The notes: generated by a model not told the origin, from the letters alone. 46,808 nucleotides of DNA from an uncultured Pseudomonadota bacterium (GCA_902785935.1 CADAAN010000011.1:653-47460), one strand, 5' to 3'; numbered from the stretch's first letter, positions 1-8,815 are shown. A program made the numbers and translations.

Positions 1-1494
1 GAAAGAGGCCACTTGCGGCGAATGCGTGATGGTCAAAACCTGAACATGCTCTGATAACTTCAAAAGCCGATTGCCGACCGCCTCAGCCGCGGCACCGCTC
101 AGACCGGCATCAACCTCATCAAAAACAAGCGTTTCGATATGACTGCTCAAAGCAAGGTGTACTTTAATGGCAAGCATAAAACGCGCCAACTCTCCGCCTG
201 AAGCAATTTTATTTAAAGCCCCGAAAGGTGTGCCCTCATTGGTCGCAACCTCAAAAAAGACGTCATCAAAGCCTTTTGAAGACCAACCCTGTTCATCTTT
301 TGTATTGACGCAAACACGAAAGACCGCTTTTTCCATCTTCAAAAACTTGAGCTCTTCCTGTACCTTTTTGCTCAATTCTTGAGCCGCATTTAAGCGGCAT
401 TGGTGCAATATTTGCGCTTTTTGCTTAAAGTCTTCTTTGAGTTGCGCGGCTTGTTTTGCCAAAACCTCTGTATCATCACCGTTTTTTTCAATCAAAGCCA
501 ATTTTTCGGTGATTTCTTGCAAAACATCAGGCAAATCGTCAATTGAACAACGATGTTTTCGTGCCAAATCTTTTAAGGCAAACAAGCGTTCTTCTAAGGT
601 ATTGATGTCATTTTGATTGTATGAGACCTGCGTTGAGGCTGTTTCAATCTGAGATGCGGCCTCATCAACTTCAATCAATGCCGTGTCCAAAGCTTCGGCA
701 ATATTTTGAAATTTGCCATTTGTCATTCGGTTGACCTTATCAATTGCGCTTAAAGCGTGTCTGATGGAACTTGCAAGACCCTGACCTTGCAAAGACTGAT
801 ATGCCGTATTTAAATTTTCTAAAATTTTTTCAGATGACATCATCTCTTGGCGCTTTTGATTTAAGGATTCTTCTTCGCCTTTTTGGGGCGCGAGATTTTC
901 AAGTTCCGATTGATAATGTTTTAATGTTTCTTCTTCTAAAACCGCTTTTTCATACATTGCCGAAACATCGTTTAATTTTTTAACGATTGCAATATACGCT
1001 TTGTATGCAATTTGCGTGTTTTCAAGTTCTTTGGTATATCCGCCGAAAGCGTCCAAAAGATCAATGTGATTAAGCGGATCTAAAAGCCCTTGATTGTCAA
1101 ACTGACCGTTAATCTCGGCAAGCTGTGATGCAAGCTGTTTTAACAACTTTAATGTAACGGGTTGATCATTGACTAAAATTTTGCTTTTTGCATCGGTTGA
1201 AAGTGTGCGCTTAATGATGATTTCGTCATCAACATCAAGCTCATTTTCTTTGCAAATTTGGTAAAACGGTGAGGATTTATCTTTTATTTCAAAGGTTGCC
1301 GTCACACAAAGTTTATCTGCATTTTTGCGGATAGCACCCGTATCCGCTCGCGCGCCTAAAGCAAAACCAAGACTTTCCATCAAAATAGATTTTCCGGCGC
1401 CCGTTTCGCCTGAAAAAACCGTCAGCCCGCCTGAAAAATCAAGTTCTGCTTTTTCAATCAAAACAACGTTGTTTATTAAAAGACGGGTCAGCAT
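1..1494 (-). CDS. recN: DNA repair protein RecN (C-terminus beyond the window edge)
   Basis: RecN is an SMC-like ATPase acting in double-strand-break repair. The frame is open from the ATG at 1494 to base 1, giving 498 residues; full-length RecN is about 550, so only the C-terminal end is missing. Visible are the N-terminal Walker A (GETGAGKS, about residue 30), a long central coiled coil, the ABC signature SGGELARFMLAIK and the Walker B ETLVFDEVDAGLSG near the end. It begins 6 nt after the bamD stop, so it is probably the third gene of an lpxC-bamD-recN transcription unit, an order common in Alphaproteobacteria. Identification is secure. Confidence 0.96.
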   Translation of the reverse strand, partial: MLTRLLINNVVLIEKAELDFSGGLTVFSGETGAGKSILMESLGFALGARADTGAIRKNADKLCVTATFEIKDKSSPFYQICKENELDVDDEIIIKRTLSTDAKSKILVNDQPVTLKLLKQLASQLAEINGQFDNQGLLDPLNHIDLLDAFGGYTKELENTQIAYKAYIAIVKKLNDVSAMYEKAVLEEETLKHYQSELENLAPQKGEEESLNQKRQEMMSSEKILENLNTAYQSLQGQGLASSIRHALSAIDKVNRMTNGKFQNIAEALDTALIEVDEAASQIETASTQVSYNQNDINTLEERLFALKDLARKHRCSIDDLPDVLQEITEKLALIEKNGDDTEVLAKQAAQLKEDFKQKAQILHQCRLNAAQELSKKVQEELKFLKMEKAVFRVCVNTKDEQGWSSKGFDDVFFEVATNEGTPFGALNKIASGGELARFMLAIKVHLALSSHIETLVFDEVDAGLSGAAAEAVGNRLLKLSEHVQVLTITHSPQVASF

Positions 1495-1500
1495 TTGTCT

Positions 1501-2232
1501 TTACTTTATCAGATTTTGTGCTTTTTTGTTCCAAGAACTGTCAGGATAGTTATAGTTCAAAACTTCTGCCATCTTGCGTGCATTATCGTTTAAGCCTAAA
1601 ATTGTATAAATCTCAACCTCGCGATAAAGTGCCTCTTCAATATGGACGGTTGTTTGATATTTTTGGATTACTTCATCAAAACGATTGAGTGCCGAAAGAT
1701 AATTTTTTCCGTTAAGGTAAAAACGCGCAATGTTCATTTCTTGTGCTGCTTCATGCTCTAAAGCCAAATTCATTTTAGCCTTGGCATCTGCGGCATAATC
1801 TGTATTTTCAAAAAGCGTCACAACATCATTAAGAGCCCTATATGCATTTTTTGAAGCCGTTTGATCCTTATCTGACGGATTGATTTGATCATACCAACAA
1901 ATGGCGCGCATATAATAGGCATAATCAATATCTTTGCTTGCCGGATGATATTTGATAAATCTGTCCAAGCTCATCAACGCATCGTCATATTTTGCATCTT
2001 TATAATAAGCGTATGCCCCCATCAATTTGGCCTTAACCGCCCATTTGGAATAAGGGTGTTCCATCTCAACTTTTTCAAAATATGTGGCCGCTTTTTCATA
2101 CTGACCTTTTTGCAAACGACGATGTGCTTTGGTATAAAGGGTTTCGGCAGATAACATACTTGTATCTTCTTTTTTAGCGGCACAAGCCGATAAAACCAAA
2201 ACAGCAGATAAAACCAACAAAATTTTTTTCAT
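1501..2232 (-). CDS. bamD: Outer membrane assembly lipoprotein BamD
   Basis: This is the TPR lipoprotein of the BAM complex, which inserts beta-barrel proteins into the outer membrane. The 243-residue product starts with a lipoprotein signal peptide and lipobox LSAC (Cys17). Tetratricopeptide-type helical repeats follow, including AETLYTKAHRRLQKGQYEKA and YAYYKDAKYDDALMSLDRF, the usual length and layout for BamD/ComL. It lies 3 nt downstream of lpxC and 6 nt upstream of recN, consistent with one operon for envelope biogenesis and repair. The position after lpxC supports bamD over a generic TPR lipoprotein. Confidence 0.93.
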   Translation of the reverse strand: MKKILLVLSAVLVLSACAAKKEDTSMLSAETLYTKAHRRLQKGQYEKAATYFEKVEMEHPYSKWAVKAKLMGAYAYYKDAKYDDALMSLDRFIKYHPASKDIDYAYYMRAICWYDQINPSDKDQTASKNAYRALNDVVTLFENTDYAADAKAKMNLALEHEAAQEMNIARFYLNGKNYLSALNRFDEVIQKYQTTVHIEEALYREVEIYTILGLNDNARKMAEVLNYNYPDSSWNKKAQNLIK

Positions 2233-2235
2233 TTT

Positions 2236-3084
2236 TTATTCCTCTATGATTTGATAAGCATCTTTTTGTGCAAATAATTTCTTTAAAACTTCATTGTTGT
2301 GAAAATGCCCCGTGCGATAGGCTTTGATATCGGCAAGCATTCTGTATCCCGAAGTGTACATATCGCCGATAAGGTCTAAAACCTTGTGTTTGACGCATTC
2401 GTTTGAAACGCGAAAACCATCGGGATTTAAGATTTTGTCGCCGTCTAAAACAACAGCATTGTCAAGACTGCCGCCTTTAATCAACCCGACAGAACGCAAA
2501 TAATCAATTTGGTACTTTTCGCAAAACGTGCGCGCCGGCGCAATTTCATTTTCAAAAAGTTCTTCCGTGATATCAGCATCAAAAATTTGTGTTCCGACAA
2601 TGAGGGATGCAAATTCAATCTTAAAATATATGTGCAAAGCATCGCTTTTTGGAGGGCATAATTCAATAAAATTGCCCTTTTCATCCTCAAAACGCACATT
2701 TTTTGTGACTTTTAAGATTTTACGCGATGCGTTTTGCTCAGCGAGTTTAACTTGATTTAATCTTTCAAGCAAAATCTTGGCGCTACCGTCCATAATCGGC
2801 AATTCCGGATTTGAAACCTTGATGAGGGCATTATCGACGCCTTTGATATAAAGGCTTGCCATCAAATGTTCAATCGTGCTGACCATTGCCTTATCTTTTT
2901 TCAAAGCCGTACAGTTAAGCGTGTCCCCGACATTTGAATAAAGTGCTTTAATATCGGTATTGTCTAAAGAAAATACAATGCCCGTATTTTCTTTCGTAGG
3001 ATTTAAGACAAGCGTGCTGTCAAGGCCGCTGTGCAGGCCTGTCCCTTTAATCTCAAATGCTGTTTCAAACGTCTTTTGTTTCAT
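2236..3084 (-). CDS. lpxC: UDP-3-O-acyl-N-acetylglucosamine deacetylase LpxC
   Basis: LpxC is the zinc-dependent deacetylase that carries out the committed step of lipid A synthesis. The 282-residue protein is a little shorter than the usual 300 or so. It has the first zinc histidine in STIEHLMASL, the pair of metal ligands in KHKVLDLIGD, and the catalytic histidine in the later YRTGHFHNNE motif. The ATG at 3084 is preceded by an AAAGGAT ribosome binding site. It starts only about 30 nt after the 3' end of rnpB with no obvious strong terminator between them, so some readthrough or co-transcription is likely. The lpxC-bamD-recN order supports the call. Confidence 0.96.
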   Translation of the reverse strand: MKQKTFETAFEIKGTGLHSGLDSTLVLNPTKENTGIVFSLDNTDIKALYSNVGDTLNCTALKKDKAMVSTIEHLMASLYIKGVDNALIKVSNPELPIMDGSAKILLERLNQVKLAEQNASRKILKVTKNVRFEDEKGNFIELCPPKSDALHIYFKIEFASLIVGTQIFDADITEELFENEIAPARTFCEKYQIDYLRSVGLIKGGSLDNAVVLDGDKILNPDGFRVSNECVKHKVLDLIGDMYTSGYRMLADIKAYRTGHFHNNEVLKKLFAQKDAYQIIEE

Positions 3085-3113
3085 TTTTATCCTTTAAACA
3101 AAACTAAAAATTT

Positions 3114-3502
3114 AGGTGGCCTGTAAGCCGGGTTTTGTATACATCATTGCTTTACCGAAAGGCAAAGATAATGCTGACAGCCATTCATCTCACCAAATCG
3201 TTGCCGATTTGCTCTTGCGACCTACCCTTGGACAGAGTGGAAACGCTCCGTCAGGAAAACCTGATACACCTTGTTTGGTCTTACATCGGATAGGGCTTGC
3301 CTTGCCCGCTGCATTGCTGAAGCGGCGGTGAGCTCTTACCTCGCCTTTTCAACCTTACCAAAGCACGCCTTGGCGGTAACTTTCTGTGGCGCTCTCCCTC
3401 GGATTTCTCCGGCCGGACGTTATCCGGTACCCTGTTTCCATGAAGCCCGGACTTTCCTCACTTTCGGATTTTACTTTCCAAAGCGCGACTGTCCGACCAC
3501 CT
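3114..3502 (-). ncRNA. rnpB: RNase P RNA, bacterial class A
   Basis: This is the catalytic RNA of RNase P, which matures tRNA 5' ends. On the minus strand the 5' part carries GAGGAAAGTCCGGGCTTC and the 3' part ends AAACCCGGCTTA followed by CAGGCCACCT, the universal core elements that form P4. The termini were set by helix P1: AGGTGGTC at the 5' end pairs with GGCCACCT at the 3' end, giving about 389 nt, typical of class A. The motif AGATGAATGGCTG also fits the family. Small open frames drawn across this segment are not genes. Confidence 0.96.
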
Positions 3503-3509
3503 GATAGGC

Positions 3510-3538
3510 AATCTATACAAAAATGATATCAAATGCAA
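3510..3538 (-). promoter_or_regulatory. Probable sigma70-type promoter of rnpB
   Basis: On the minus strand TTGCAT is followed after 17 nt by TAGATT, and transcription would start about 7 nt later. That start coincides with the 5' end of helix P1 of the RNase P RNA, which supports both calls. Confidence 0.65.
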
Positions 3539-3562
3539 GATTTTTTTATCGGTCAAATGAAT

Positions 3563-3605
3563 AAAAACACTCTCCGAGTTTTAAAGGCTCGAAGAGTGGT
3601 GTTTG
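3563..3605 (-). terminator. Intrinsic terminator of the YD-repeat gene
   Basis: On the minus strand an interrupted hairpin (ACACCACTCTTCGAG against CTCGGAGAGTGT) is followed by a T-rich stretch, GTTTTTATT. It lies 18 nt beyond the stop codon of the YD-repeat gene and separates it from the rnpB promoter. Confidence 0.7.
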
Positions 3606-3622
3606 AAAGAAGTGACAAACGA

Positions 3623-4552
3623 TTATCGATACCTTATCTTGACGTGGTTTGTCTTGCCGGCCACTTGATTGGCCTCATCGATGGTATAAATTCGACGTTT
3701 CGGCTTTGCTTGTTTTTGTTCTGACTTTTGTTTCCATGCCGGATCAGCCCAGTGATATGTTGTTGTATACGGCACTGTTCTATATTCCCAATCTTCATCA
3801 CTACAACCATCTATTTCAGGATCAAATTTTTCTTCAGGACAATACTCTTCTCTTCTTAATTCTGTTTTTGATAATATGTTACCATACTCATCATATTCAT
3901 ATTCATATTTTTTTTCACCATTGATTGATAATGTGTTTCCGTGATCATCATATTCAGACACAGTAAAATAATCAGGTGAATCCGGAGCCCAAGTATAACG
4001 AAAATCATAGTAATCTTTTTGATACTTCTTATTTTCCACATCATCGTATTCCCATATGGTTACCTCTTCACCATCATAATCATTTCGCATAACCAACCTT
4101 CCTTTATCATCATATATCATCTCCAATATCCTCTCCGAATCAAAATTTTTTGTTTCGCTAGCCAATTTTCCTTGTTCATTATATGTATATATCCACTCGT
4201 AGTCACCAGCCCTTTTGCTAACCAATTTTCCTTGATCATTGTATGTATTTTGATACAAAAATTCCTCATCGTGATGATTTGGTATCACCGGAATGCCGGA
4301 ATCAAAAGTGATGGTACCCGGAAATGTGACTTCATGGGTCACATTTCCTTTATCATCATATTCCCAAATATAATTAAACTCTCCATCTACATCATCTCGT
4401 TGTGCTATTTTATTTCCTTTATCATCATAAAAATAGGTATAACGATCATCGCTGATCAATCTTCCTTTTTCATCATAATAATAATCTGATGCCTTCACAT
4501 CGCATATTATAAAAGTTGCAAGTGAGGTTGCCAAGTATAATACTCTTTTCAT
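3623..4552 (-). CDS. Secreted YD-repeat protein with conserved IRYR C-terminal tail
   Basis: The function is not recognised. The 309-residue product begins with a Sec signal peptide of about 22 residues. Almost the whole mature region is degenerate YD/RHS-like repeats of 18 to 25 residues (YYYDEKGRLISD, YFYDDKGNKIAQ, WEYDDKGNVTHE, YNDQGKLVSK, YEYDEYGNILSK), the carbohydrate-binding-type repeat of RHS and wall-associated proteins. There is no RHS core domain or toxin tip. The last 25 residues (IYTIDEANQ, VAGKTN, KIRYR) form a tail shared with the two leucine-rich-repeat proteins in this window. The start ATG follows AGGAGAAAAAAAT. A structured, terminator-bearing leader of about 375 nt precedes it. 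A surface or secreted role is inferred. Confidence 0.8.
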   Translation of the reverse strand: MKRVLYLATSLATFIICDVKASDYYYDEKGRLISDDRYTYFYDDKGNKIAQRDDVDGEFNYIWEYDDKGNVTHEVTFPGTITFDSGIPVIPNHHDEEFLYQNTYNDQGKLVSKRAGDYEWIYTYNEQGKLASETKNFDSERILEMIYDDKGRLVMRNDYDGEEVTIWEYDDVENKKYQKDYYDFRYTWAPDSPDYFTVSEYDDHGNTLSINGEKKYEYEYDEYGNILSKTELRREEYCPEEKFDPEIDGCSDEDWEYRTVPYTTTYHWADPAWKQKSEQKQAKPKRRIYTIDEANQVAGKTNHVKIRYR

Positions 4553-4583
4553 ATTTTTTTCTCCTGTTTTTTCTTTATATTAT

Positions 4584-4671
4584 CGTCATGATGAACCCTT
4601 AATCGTCATTCTGAAATGGATTTAGGATAACGGCGTTTGATTCTGCCATGACGACTTGTTGTTAACGTCAT
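4584..4671. repeat. CGTCAT-rich palindromic repeat inserted in the leader of the YD-repeat gene
   Basis: Four CGTCAT/ATGACG units lie within about 90 bp, with arms such as CGTCATTCTGAAATGG facing CCATGACG. The segment sits between the leader terminator and the ribosome binding site, and the other leader of the same family (upstream of the gene at 31115) lacks it. It resembles a small REP or palindromic element, but its boundaries are uncertain and I see no second copy in the window. Confidence 0.4.
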
Positions 4672-4672
4672 T

Positions 4673-4930
4673 AAAAAAGTCGCACCTTTCAGGAGCGGCG
4701 GGGAGTTCATAAATCACACGAAGTAAAATGACTCCTATAACCTTTAGAAAAAAAATTCTTGTACATTCGTTATAGGCTCCCCGAGCATTATTTCGGGGAT
4801 AATTGTGTTTTTAAAATAAAAAAAACACACCTCAAAACAGTGTATCCATCACCGTACTTCGTTCGAGCTTATGAAAGCCCCGCACCCTATCAGGGTACTT
4901 GATAGAAAAGTCTGAACTTCTCTATCCGAT
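4673..4930 (-). promoter_or_regulatory. Type II structured leader RNA with two intrinsic terminators (copy 1)
   Basis: The minus-strand transcript can be aligned with the leader at 30844-31095. Shared parts in order: a hairpin GATAGA/TCTATC whose loop contains AGTT and GACTTT; a hairpin ACCCT/AGGGT followed by CGGGGCT; a first terminator (ACAC/GTGT plus eight T, 4818-4845); a hairpin CCCCGA/TCGGGG ending in GGGGAG; a stem CCTATAAC/GTTATAGG with conserved loop parts GNATGTNCA and CTAAAG; TGTGATTT; CTCCCC; and a last hairpin followed by six T (4673-4699). Stem sequences differ between copies while pairing is kept. GGGGAG can pair either locally or with CTCCCC beside the terminator. I do not recognise a known riboswitch class. 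Confidence 0.75.
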
Positions 4931-4934
4931 TATT

Positions 4935-4963
4935 ATTTTCTCATAAAAAAAATGACAAGTCAA
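4935..4963 (-). promoter_or_regulatory. Probable promoter of the type II leader and YD-repeat gene
   Basis: On the minus strand TTGACT is followed after 17 nt by GAAAAT. The -35 hexamer overlaps the last codons of the trmN6-like gene, and the predicted start coincides with the first conserved leader hairpin. The -35 is good and the -10 only moderate. Confidence 0.5.
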
Positions 4964-5697
4964 GCAAAAATCTCAAAATAAGATTTTGCATTGCGCAAAA
5001 TGGCTTCGGCTTCTTTGGTATGACCATTTCCTTCGTGTATATAAAGCGGCGGCAAAATCTCAAGCGGCGTTTTTGAATCTTTTTGCGCCGATATCATAAC
5101 GCGCTTTGCTTTTTGCCCTGACTTTGAATAAACGGGTATAACCTTAATATTGCCCGCCTGAGGTCTTAAAATGCTTAAAATTTCACCCAATACCTCAGCG
5201 CGATCAATCATATAAAATTTTCCGAACGGCTTGAGCATTTTGATACAAAATTTCAGCCATTGTTCTAAAGTGATGTCCTGTCCGTTGTGGGCTGTGGCCT
5301 TGCTGGCATTGGGTGATTGTGAACCATTGTTACCATAAGGCGGATTTGTAACCACAACATCAAACGAGCAAAATGCACACGGCGCTTTTTTTTCTCTGAT
5401 GTCAAAGACAAGATAATGAAGATTATCAAAACCGTTGGCACATGCACTTTTATTTGCAAGTTCCGTCAAATCAGGCTGAATTTCAAAGCCCGTAATTTGC
5501 ACACCTTTCAAGCGATAGGCCAAACAAAGCGAAACCCCGCCCGTACCTGCTCCGACATCCAAAATTTTTGCATTATCTTTGGTATTTGTCACCATTGATG
5601 CCAGCAAAACCGCATCTGAAGATGTTCTGTAAAAGCCGTCTTTTTGAAACATCTTTACTTTTTTATCAAGCAAATAGTCATTTGTGATTTCTGACAT
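4960..5697 (-). CDS. Class I methyltransferase, probable tRNA1(Val) (adenine37-N6)-methyltransferase
   Basis: The 245-residue protein is a small-domain SAM-dependent methyltransferase with motif I ILDVGAGTGGVSLCLA (about residues 44-59), an acidic motif II in FEIQPD, and the catalytic NPPY in VVTNPPYGNNGS. An N6-adenine methylase NPPY plus the N-terminal DGFYRTSSDAVLLASM, typical of the TrmN6/YfiC group (FRFKQFxVxxDR-like in others), favours tRNA1(Val) A37 modification. PrmC- or RsmC-like activity is less likely because of length and the missing extra domain. It lies 9 nt from tgt, another tRNA-modification gene, so the two are probably co-transcribed. Confidence 0.78.
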   Translation of the reverse strand: MSEITNDYLLDKKVKMFQKDGFYRTSSDAVLLASMVTNTKDNAKILDVGAGTGGVSLCLAYRLKGVQITGFEIQPDLTELANKSACANGFDNLHYLVFDIREKKAPCAFCSFDVVVTNPPYGNNGSQSPNASKATAHNGQDITLEQWLKFCIKMLKPFGKFYMIDRAEVLGEILSILRPQAGNIKVIPVYSKSGQKAKRVMISAQKDSKTPLEILPPLYIHEGNGHTKEAEAILRNAKSYFEIFA

Positions 5698-5706
5698 CTT
5701 AAAATC

Positions 5707-6831
5707 CTAAAGCGGTTCAATATCACCTTTTTTTTGGTTTTCATAAAACTCTGCGACATAATCGTCAAGTGTGTTTGTCGCTAAAGCTTGTCTTAAACCC
5801 TGCATCAGGCGTTCATAATAACGCACATTATGCCATGACAACAGCATCACGGCCAAAACTTCCTGACATTTTTGAAGATGGTGAATATAGGCTCTTGAAT
5901 AATGCGTGCAAAGCGGACAATCGCACCCTTCTTCCAAAGGTCTCGGATCTTCTCTGTGACGCGCGTTGCGAATATTGATTGTACCGTATTTTGTAAAGGC
6001 CTGCGATGTCCGTCCGGAACGTGTCGGCATCACACAGTCAAACATATCAACACCTCTTAATACCGCACCGACAATATCATCCGGACGACCTACGCCCATC
6101 AAATAACGAGGTTTGTCTTCAGGCAACATCGAAGGCGCATAATCAAGCACCTCAAACATTTTTTCTTGCCCTTCGCCGATGGCAAGCCCACCGATGGCAT
6201 AACCGTCAAAGCCGATTTTTTTCAATGCGTCCGCCGATTCTTGCCTCAAATCTTTGAAGACATTGCCTTGTTGAATGCCGAAAATACCATAGCCGTCCCG
6301 ATTGATAAAAGCTTTTTTACTGCGCTCAGCCCAACGCATGGAAAGCCTCATAGAGTTTGCACATTTATCATAAGGGCTCGGATAAGGCGTACATTCATCA
6401 AAGGCCATCGTGATGTTTGAATCAAGTTTGTGCTGAATTTTAATCGATTCCTCAGGGCTTAAGAAAAACTTTTTGCCATCAACGTGTGATTTAAATTCCA
6501 CCCCATCTTCACTGATTTTGCGAAGTGAAGATAAGCTCATCACCTGAAAACCGCCCGAATCGGTCAAAATAGGCTTATCCCAGTTCATAAATTTGTGCAA
6601 ACCGCCCATTTTTTCAACCAAATCAGCACCGGGACGAAGCATAAGATGATAGGTATTGCCAAGCAAAATTTCAGCACCTGTTGAGGCAACGGATTCGGGC
6701 ATCATCGCTTTGACCGTACCACATGTGCCGACCGGCATAAATGCCGGCGTATTGACAATGCCGTGTTTTGTGTAGAGCTTACCTAAACGCGACAGACCTT
6801 TCTTTTTTAGTATTTCAAATTTAAGCGCCAT
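5707..6831 (-). CDS. tgt: Queuine tRNA-ribosyltransferase
   Basis: Tgt exchanges the wobble guanine of GUN-anticodon tRNAs for a queuosine precursor. At 374 residues it has normal length. Visible are the N-terminal [16 protein letters not shown], the catalytic [13 protein letters not shown] with the nucleophilic Asp region, [16 protein letters not shown], and the zinc site [17 protein letters not shown] near the C-terminus. The start ATG follows AAAGGAAAA. It is upstream of and close to the trmN6-like gene on the same strand, and 19 nt downstream of the DnaJ-domain gene. Confidence 0.97.
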   Translation of the reverse strand: MALKFEILKKKGLSRLGKLYTKHGIVNTPAFMPVGTCGTVKAMMPESVASTGAEILLGNTYHLMLRPGADLVEKMGGLHKFMNWDKPILTDSGGFQVMSLSSLRKISEDGVEFKSHVDGKKFFLSPEESIKIQHKLDSNITMAFDECTPYPSPYDKCANSMRLSMRWAERSKKAFINRDGYGIFGIQQGNVFKDLRQESADALKKIGFDGYAIGGLAIGEGQEKMFEVLDYAPSMLPEDKPRYLMGVGRPDDIVGAVLRGVDMFDCVMPTRSGRTSQAFTKYGTINIRNARHREDPRPLEEGCDCPLCTHYSRAYIHHLQKCQEVLAVMLLSWHNVRYYERLMQGLRQALATNTLDDYVAEFYENQKKGDIEPL

Positions 6832-6850
6832 ATTTTTTCCTTTGTTTAAC

Positions 6851-7972
6851 TTAGTGTTCTATAATCCGGCTGTCGGGAGCAATATCAAGTCCGATGCCTT
6901 TTTTCAAGTATTGTTTTCTTATAAAGCCCATTTGCCCGTTGTCAAGCATAATTCTGTACCATACGTCATCGGGGGTATATCCGGTCACGCGGACGGTCTG
7001 ACCTTCTCGTGCTTTGATTAAAATATCGTATTTTTCGTTTGGTCCGTGCATAATGTTTTGGGAGCTTGTAATGTGGTAAAGCATTTTGACATCCGTCTTA
7101 TCAACCGGAATATTAAAAACTTTAAGCGCAACCGTATCGTCCGCCATTTCATCACCCGATGTAAAATGAACTTCTTGATAATAATCAACTTTTTTATTTG
7201 CCGGCGAAGATAAAATTCGAGCAAATAGCAATATAACAACCACGCTCAAAGCTCCGCCGAAAATCCGAGCCGTATGCATAAAAGGCGCAAGTTGGACGGC
7301 GCGTAATTTTTTGAAATCCCATTTTTGAAGTTTTGCATCCGAATGCGGCAATTTTTTTATAAAAGCATCTAAAATTGCTTTTTGTTCCGAGGAGGCATAA
7401 TCTTTGGCTTGCAAAGCCGATAAATAAGCATTTTGTAATTTTCCCTGAAGATAAAATGTTGCCGCATTATGAATTAAAAGCTTAAAATTATCGCTCACAT
7501 CAGTATTTATCGCACTTAAATTATGTTTTAAGGTTGAGATAAACGAGCGACAAAAAAGACCGTTTTTGATATTTTCAAGCGTCGTATTTTTCAAAAAGTC
7601 AAGGGCATCTTCAAATGTGCCGACAAGACGCGATGTCTCAACCTTTTTACGGATGATTTTTTGAATATGAAAAACACGTAAAAAAGGCGTTTCAAATCCT
7701 TTGGCGTCAAGATAAACTTTTAATCGTTCAAAAGCCGGAAACTCGTCTTTTTTATAAATCATTGACAGCAATACATAGGCTGTTTTGAACTGTTCGCTTT
7801 TAAGCGTATCATATGCCTTTGAAAGCTTTTGAAAAATTTCAAGTGCATCAGGTCTTTGATTAACATCCGGATGCCAAAATTTTACCTTTTCACGATAAAG
7901 CAATTTCAGCGTTTCGGGATTTGTGTGTAAATCAGCACCTAAAATCTCAAAATAACCCAAGGCATCATACAT
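6851..7972 (-). CDS. J-domain membrane protein with C-terminal SH3-like domain
   Basis: The 373-residue protein has an N-terminal J domain (residues 1-65) with the HPD motif in FWHPDVNQ, so it should stimulate an Hsp70-type chaperone. An alpha-helical region follows, then one membrane segment ([17 protein letters not shown], about residue 240), then a bacterial SH3-like domain (residues 305-365, [26 protein letters not shown]) that would lie in the periplasm. The J domain would stay cytoplasmic and the SH3 domain could sense peptidoglycan; this topology is inferred. It starts 1 nt after the stop of the MinD/ParA-like gene, so the pair is probably translationally coupled. It is not DnaJ itself: the Gly/Phe and zinc regions are absent. 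Confidence 0.8.
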   Translation of the reverse strand: MYDALGYFEILGADLHTNPETLKLLYREKVKFWHPDVNQRPDALEIFQKLSKAYDTLKSEQFKTAYVLLSMIYKKDEFPAFERLKVYLDAKGFETPFLRVFHIQKIIRKKVETSRLVGTFEDALDFLKNTTLENIKNGLFCRSFISTLKHNLSAINTDVSDNFKLLIHNAATFYLQGKLQNAYLSALQAKDYASSEQKAILDAFIKKLPHSDAKLQKWDFKKLRAVQLAPFMHTARIFGGALSVVVILLFARILSSPANKKVDYYQEVHFTSGDEMADDTVALKVFNIPVDKTDVKMLYHITSSQNIMHGPNEKYDILIKAREGQTVRVTGYTPDDVWYRIMLDNGQMGFIRKQYLKKGIGLDIAPDSRIIEH

Positions 7973-7973
7973 T

Positions 7974-8744
7974 TTATTTTTCTCCTTTCATCAAATTTGC
8001 AGCCATTAACGTAACAGCCTCCAAACTTTCACAAACGGGATATCTTTCAAATAATGTGGTTTTATTTAAAACACAATCTCTGATGCGCCCATCTTGGCAT
8101 AATACACCTAAAAGTTCAATTTTTCTTTGCATAAATTTTTGAGAAGCCTCTAAAAGCGTCTGAAAAGTATGCTCTCCTTGTGAAACACTTAAAGCATGAT
8201 TAACAACGACAAAAATACGGGCATGCGGCGCAATTTTTTCAATCGTCTCAAGCTCTGCATATGCTTTAGCTAAACCGCTTGCTGAAGGAGTGACAAGCAA
8301 AATGACATCGGTTGAAATTGAAACAAGCGTATTTTTAAGCGTCGCATTATCACTTAAACAATCAATCATTATTCCGTCATACTTGGCGGCTAAATTTTGC
8401 ATATCAAGAGCCAAAATCTGCGCCCTGCCGACAGGATAAGAAGACATCATTTTTTCATGCGGATTGGCATAAATCAGCTCAAACTTGTTTTTGCTTAAAA
8501 AAACAGAGGCATTATTGAGCGATATATAACCTTTGAGCATTTTTGAAAAAGTATCTGTATGTTTTAAGCCGAATTGATAGGCAATATTTTCAGCCCCGCC
8601 GTCGGCATCAAAAAACAAAACCTTATATCCCTTTATCCCCAAAGCTTGTGCCAATGCGGCCGTCAGCCATGTTTTACCGCTTCCCTTCAAGCCGGCACAC
8701 ACTGATATAATACGATTTTGTTTTCCACTTTGCATATTTGTCAT
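7974..8744 (-). CDS. MinD/ParA-family P-loop ATPase
   Basis: The 256-residue protein belongs to the SIMIBI class. It has a deviant Walker A in CAGLKGSGKTWLTAALA with the signature lysine preceding the glycine, a switch region in VLFFDADGGAENIAYQFG, and IMIDCLSDNAT as the Walker B-like strand. The chain resembles FlhG/MinD-type regulators more than plasmid ParA, because it has no helix-turn-helix and no parB neighbour. A membrane-targeting C-terminal helix is not obvious. It is the first gene of a two-gene unit with the J-domain membrane protein, which suggests it positions or gates that protein at the envelope. The specific role is unknown. Confidence 0.72.
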   Translation of the reverse strand: MTNMQSGKQNRIISVCAGLKGSGKTWLTAALAQALGIKGYKVLFFDADGGAENIAYQFGLKHTDTFSKMLKGYISLNNASVFLSKNKFELIYANPHEKMMSSYPVGRAQILALDMQNLAAKYDGIMIDCLSDNATLKNTLVSISTDVILLVTPSASGLAKAYAELETIEKIAPHARIFVVVNHALSVSQGEHTFQTLLEASQKFMQRKIELLGVLCQDGRIRDCVLNKTTLFERYPVCESLEAVTLMAANLMKGEK

Positions 8745-8815
8745 TCAATCAAAATTGATATTTTTTTCAATCGGTTAAAAACTTTTTAACACAATTTGTT
8801 TATGATTTGAAGAAA

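Noticed and set aside
3116-3504. Open frames on the plus strand over the RNase P RNA
   Set aside because: The segment is accounted for by rnpB, including helix P1 and the conserved core.
4019-4489. 156-codon plus-strand frame opposite the YD-repeat gene
   Set aside because: Ile/Phe-rich shadow of the Asp/Tyr-rich repeats on the other strand, with no ribosome binding site or domain.
3623-4552. RHS-type toxin of an immunity system
   Set aside because: The YD repeats are short and few, with no RHS core (PxxxxDPxGL), no toxin tip and no immunity gene next to it.
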